NCBI GenBank assembly: GCA_900314575.1
Contig: OMVS01000007.1
Span: 1 to 46,062, forward strand
Source: an uncultured Olsenella sp.
Lineage (GTDB): Bacteria > Actinomycetota > Coriobacteriia > Coriobacteriales > Atopobiaceae
Length of the DNA: 46,062 bases
Direction of reading: 5' to 3'
Numbering within the stretch: the first letter of the stretch is position 1; each line of letters begins with the position of its first letter. Shown here piece by piece: positions 42,760 through 46,062 of the stretch. The notes under the pieces are model-generated. The model did not search any database. It was given only the letters and a program-made list of their open reading frames with translations, and had not been told where the DNA came from. A program made the position numbers and the translations under genes.

Positions 42760-45700
42760 CTACTCGCTCCTGAGCGCCTCCACCGGGTCGCGCCTGGCGG
42801 CGATGGTCGAGGGGATGATGCCCGCCACGAGCGTGAGCACCACCGAGATGACGATGAGAACGGCGGCGTTGGCCGGCGAGAGCGCCATGATGCCGGAGAC
42901 GTGCTTCCAGCCGTAGACGAAGCGGTTGACCGGCACCTCGGCGACGAGGACGACCAGGATCGCGAAGACTCCCGACACCAGGCCCTCGATGAACGTCTCC
43001 GCGTTGAAGATGTTGGCGACGTTGAGCTTGGAGGCGCCCATGGCGCGCAGGATGCCGATCTCCTTCTTGCGCTCCAGGACCGAGATGTAGGTGATGATGG
43101 CGATCATGATCGAGCTCACCACGAGCGAGATGGAGACGAAGGCGATCAGCACCGTGGACACGAGGTTGACGATGTCCGTCACGGAGGAGAGCAGGGTGCC
43201 CATGAGGTCGGTGTAGCTGATGACCTTGTCGTCCTCGCCCTGGGCCCGCATCCGGTCGTTGTAGCCGTCCACGATCTTGAGGACGTCCTCCTTGTCGGAG
43301 AAGCTCCTGGGGTAGATGTCGATCTCGTGCGGGTCGGACTCGTCGGCGTAGCCCAGGGTCGTGAGGTTGTTCTCGTAGGTGAGCGAGCTCGCGTTGGCGT
43401 AGTTGGTCAGCAGCGAGGTCAGGTCCTCCTGCGTGAGGTTGAAGTGAATCGCGTTGCGGAAGGCGTCGGCGTCGACGGAGAAGGAGTCGGCCATCGCGGA
43501 GGAGAGGACCTCCATCTGCCCCTGCATCTGGGAGGAGATGGCGGCGGAGAGCTGCGAGCCGAGCGCCCCGGCGGCGCTCTGCATCTGGGTCTGGAGCGCC
43601 ACGGCGAGCTGCTGCGCCATGGCATCGGCGGCCTGGCTCATGAGCGCGCCCATCCGCTCGGAGAAGTACGGCGCGAACTGGTCTGTCAGGTAGTCCTGCA
43701 TGACGGACCTGAGCTTGGCCGAGAGGTCGTCGGTGCCGGTCGAGGCTGCCGCGACGGCCTCCGCGTAGCGCTGGCTGCCCTCCGGGTCCACCGTCGTGTA
43801 GTCGCTCCAGGCGGCCTGCCAGTCGTAGTAATGCCCCCCGTTCTGGTCGGTCTTGGTGTACTTGGCCATGTTGGCAAGCCAGTAGTCGCCAAAGCCGTCC
43901 GCGAGCCGCTGCGCCGCCTCCGTCGCCGCCTGCTGCCGCGAAGGGTCGACGTCTGCGGCGAGCTTGGAGAGGTCGGGCTGGGGGGCGTCGGCGACGAGCC
44001 GCGCCACGGCCTCGGGGCTGAAGACGGAGGAGAGGGAGCTCGTGTCGACCCCCGAGAGGTCGAGGCCGGAGAGGTCCATGCCCGAGAGGTCCATCCCGGA
44101 GAGGTCGAGGCCGTCGCCAGAGGAGGACATGGCCTGGGCGAACTTGTCCTGGTCGAACGAGAAGGCACCCTTGAGCGCATTCTCGTCGACCGAGAAGATC
44201 TGGGACATGTCGAAGCTCGCGCCGGAGGCGGACCTCAGCTCCTCGAAGGTCTTGCCGGTGAAGACGTCCACGTCGGGGCCGTCGAGCTGCTGCCTCACGA
44301 TCTGGGAGGAGGCCGCGTCGGCCATGAGGCGCTGCGTGAGGGCGTGGGTGTAGGCGACGCCCTCCTGCATGGAGGTGTTCTGCGTCGTCGCGTTGGGGCG
44401 CACGACGCCCACGACCCGCAGCGTCATCGCCGAGTCCACGACGCCGCGCATGAAGCCCTCGTCGCCGGTCATGTCCGTCCAGGTCGCGGTGTCGGCATTG
44501 TACTGGTAGCACGAGGAGGGGTCCACCACCTTGAAGGTGAGGCCGAGCGCGTCGTCGTAGGTGAGGCCGACGTGGGTGTCCGGCAGGTCGGGCCGCTCGC
44601 CTGAGGCGCTTATCGAGTCGACGAGGTCCTTCAGCTGCTGGGGGTCGAGGACCCCCAGGCAGTAGAGGGTGTAGTCGGAGATCTTCCCGTTGGCATCGAG
44701 CACGAGGACCGCCTCGTCCTCGCCGGTCGGCCAGGAGCCGGCCACCACGTCGTACTGGGAGTCGAGGAGCGCCTGGTCGTCGAGGAGCTCCTCGAAGCCC
44801 TCCGCGGAGGAGGACGAGGAGAGCCCCAGGCTCGCGCCCGCCTGCTGCATGCTGCTCTGGCCCGAGCTCAGGGGTGAGCCGAGCCTGGTCACGCCCTTCG
44901 AGGTGTCGGCGGCGTACATCTTGGGGTAGATGCCGTACTTGTACTCGATGGAGCTCGCGTGCTCCTCGACGCCGCTCTGCCCGCTGTCGAGGAAGGCCTT
45001 GAACGACGCGAGGTCGTTGAGCTTCACCTGGGAGAACATGTCGGAGACGACCGTCGACTCGGGGATCTCGTCGCCCCCGGAGACGCCCCCCTGCTGCCCG
45101 GTGCCGTCCGACTCGGTCGCGCTCGCGCCCATCTGGCCCATCAGCTCGGAGATGTTGGCCGAGCCCTGCGTGATCGCGAGGGGGTAGTGCGAGAGCGCGT
45201 CCTCCTCCGTCTTGGCGATGTAGTTGTTCACGCCGTTGGAGATGGCGAGGATGGCGGCGATGCCGATGATGCCGATGGAGCCCGCGAAGGCGGTGAGGAT
45301 GGTGCGGCCCTTCTTGGACCAGAGGTTGTTGGCCGAGAGGGAGAGCGCCGTGAGGAAGCCCATGGAGGCGTGCCGGCGGGACTTGCCGCGCTCGTGCGCG
45401 TCGTCCGCGCGGGCCGCGCCGCGCCCCGCGCCAGGGGCGGAGGCGACGGACGGGGCGGCCTGCGCGGGCATGGCCACCGTCTCGTCGCCCGCGACGGGGA
45501 GGGCGACCGTCGCGCCGCGTCCCTGGGCCGTCTCGGGACGCGCGGGGTCGAAGGGGTCCGTGTCGCCCTCGACGCGCCCGTCCCTCACGCGCACGATGCG
45601 CGTCGCGTAGCGCTCCGCCAGCTCGGGGTTGTGGGTCACCATGACCACGAGCCTGTCGGAGGCGATCCTCTTGAGGATGTCCATGACCTGGACGCTCGTC

Positions 45701-46062
45701 TGGGTGTCCAGGGCGCCGGTCGGCTCGTCCGCCAGGACGATGTCGGGGTCGTTCACGAGGGCGCGCGCGATCGCCACGCGCTGCATCTGGCCGCCCGAGA
45801 GCTGCGACGGCCGCTTGCGCGCGTGCTCGGCGAGCCCCACGTCCGCGAGGGCCGAGAGCGCGCGGCGCTCCCGCTCCGCACGCCCGACGCCAGAGAGCGT
45901 GAGCGCCAGCTCGACGTTGGAGAGCACCGACTGGTGCGGGATCAGGTTGTAGCTCTGGAAGATGAAGCCGACGCGGTGGTTTCTGTAGGTGTCCCAGTCC
46001 TTGGACGAGAAGTCCTTGGTCGAGACGCCGTTGACGACGATCTCCCCCGAGTCCGCGTGGTC
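42760..46062 (-). CDS. Fused ATPase-permease ABC transporter (MacB-like), 5' end outside the window
   Basis: The frame is open from the window edge, so 1100 residues are visible and the Walker A motif lies outside. The visible ATPase part has the Q-loop [20 protein letters not shown], signature [15 protein letters not shown], Walker [13 protein letters not shown] and VTHN. After a Pro/Ala-rich linker comes the permease: first helix in [20 protein letters not shown], then ~700 residues of extracytoplasmic domain. The FtsX core at the end ([35 protein letters not shown], read in parts, and [11 protein letters not shown]) closes the protein. A LSGMD-type repeat sits mid-domain. Such fused exporters handle peptides, antibiotics or lipids; the substrate is unknown. 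Confidence 0.92.
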   Translation of the reverse strand, partial: DHADSGEIVVNGVSTKDFSSKDWDTYRNHRVGFIFQSYNLIPHQSVLSNVELALTLSGVGRAERERRALSALADVGLAEHARKRPSQLSGGQMQRVAIARALVNDPDIVLADEPTGALDTQTSVQVMDILKRIASDRLVVMVTHNPELAERYATRIVRVRDGRVEGDTDPFDPARPETAQGRGATVALPVAGDETVAMPAQAAPSVASAPGAGRGAARADDAHERGKSRRHASMGFLTALSLSANNLWSKKGRTILTAFAGSIGIIGIAAILAISNGVNNYIAKTEEDALSHYPLAITQGSANISELMGQMGASATESDGTGQQGGVSGGDEIPESTVVSDMFSQVKLNDLASFKAFLDSGQSGVEEHASSIEYKYGIYPKMYAADTSKGVTRLGSPLSSGQSSMQQAGASLGLSSSSSAEGFEELLDDQALLDSQYDVVAGSWPTGEDEAVLVLDANGKISDYTLYCLGVLDPQQLKDLVDSISASGERPDLPDTHVGLTYDDALGLTFKVVDPSSCYQYNADTATWTDMTGDEGFMRGVVDSAMTLRVVGVVRPNATTQNTSMQEGVAYTHALTQRLMADAASSQIVRQQLDGPDVDVFTGKTFEELRSASGASFDMSQIFSVDENALKGAFSFDQDKFAQAMSSSGDGLDLSGMDLSGMDLSGLDLSGVDTSSLSSVFSPEAVARLVADAPQPDLSKLAADVDPSRQQAATEAAQRLADGFGDYWLANMAKYTKTDQNGGHYYDWQAAWSDYTTVDPEGSQRYAEAVAAASTGTDDLSAKLRSVMQDYLTDQFAPYFSERMGALMSQAADAMAQQLAVALQTQMQSAAGALGSQLSAAISSQMQGQMEVLSSAMADSFSVDADAFRNAIHFNLTQEDLTSLLTNYANASSLTYENNLTTLGYADESDPHEIDIYPRSFSDKEDVLKIVDGYNDRMRAQGEDDKVISYTDLMGTLLSSVTDIVNLVSTVLIAFVSISLVVSSIMIAIITYISVLERKKEIGILRAMGASKLNVANIFNAETFIEGLVSGVFAILVVLVAEVPVNRFVYGWKHVSGIMALSPANAAVLIVISVVLTLVAGIIPSTIAARRDPVEALRSE
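44051..44110 (-). repeat. Four 15-bp tandem repeats inside the ABC transporter gene
   Basis: Four 15-nt units with near-identical GAGAGGTC cores encode a five-residue repeat of the [10 protein letters not shown] type (sequence [19 protein letters not shown]). They lie in the extracytoplasmic domain of the fused ABC transporter and resemble a short pentapeptide-repeat coil. The copy number may vary between strains. Confidence 0.75.

Overview
The window is a dense, very GC-rich bacterial chromosome segment with third positions almost all G or C. Gene content and order (alaS-ruvX, a SigB/SigF-type sigma factor with its anti-sigma partner, rarA, dgt, a 581-aa Dxs, argCJBD, a NadB-NadC fusion, long MacB-type ABC exporters) suggest an actinobacterium of class Coriobacteriia, most likely an Olsenella/Atopobium-like Atopobiaceae member. 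That assignment is inference; no rRNA or marker tree is available here.

Layout. 1-9.5 kb (minus): an unidentified N-terminal fragment (MltG by position?), ruvX, alaS and an AI-2E family permease. Upstream of these lies a stress-sigma module (DUF948 protein, degenerate RsbW-like anti-sigma, SigB/F-type sigma), then rarA and dgt. 9.5-17.4 kb (minus): an SGNH-hydrolase/GNAT fusion, an orphan Tat lipoprotein solute-binding protein, a hypoxanthine-DNA glycosylase, a Ser/Thr-phosphatase-like phosphoesterase, an orphan Vsr endonuclease, a divergent Dxs and a zinc-dependent phospholipase C-like protein. 17.6-18.9 kb (plus): an MFS transporter. 18.9-26.9 kb (minus): the NAD de novo genes nadA and nadB-nadC (one fused gene), then arginine operon argC-J-B-D. 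27.2-34.9 kb: an alpha/beta hydrolase with an Asp at the nucleophile position, glgB, and a two-gene ABC exporter (FtsX-type permease with a very long coiled coil, plus ATPase).

35.0-38.2 kb is a scar of mobile DNA. It holds a decayed phage-type amidase gene, a divergent XRE repressor/ImmA pair with a perfect palindromic operator on its promoter, a structured leader, and a compact three-gene cassette: a DUF4417 protein, a 119-aa toxin-like protein and a 119-aa acidic immunity-like protein. This free-standing toxin/immunity cassette is the most interesting locus in the window.

38.3-46.1 kb: fumC and malic enzyme (plus, with a clear terminator), then on the minus strand a small YolD-like gene and a Y-family DNA polymerase under a near-consensus SOS box. 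Last is a fused ATPase-permease ABC transporter cut by the window edge. No rRNA, tRNA, CRISPR array or intact insertion sequence was recognised.
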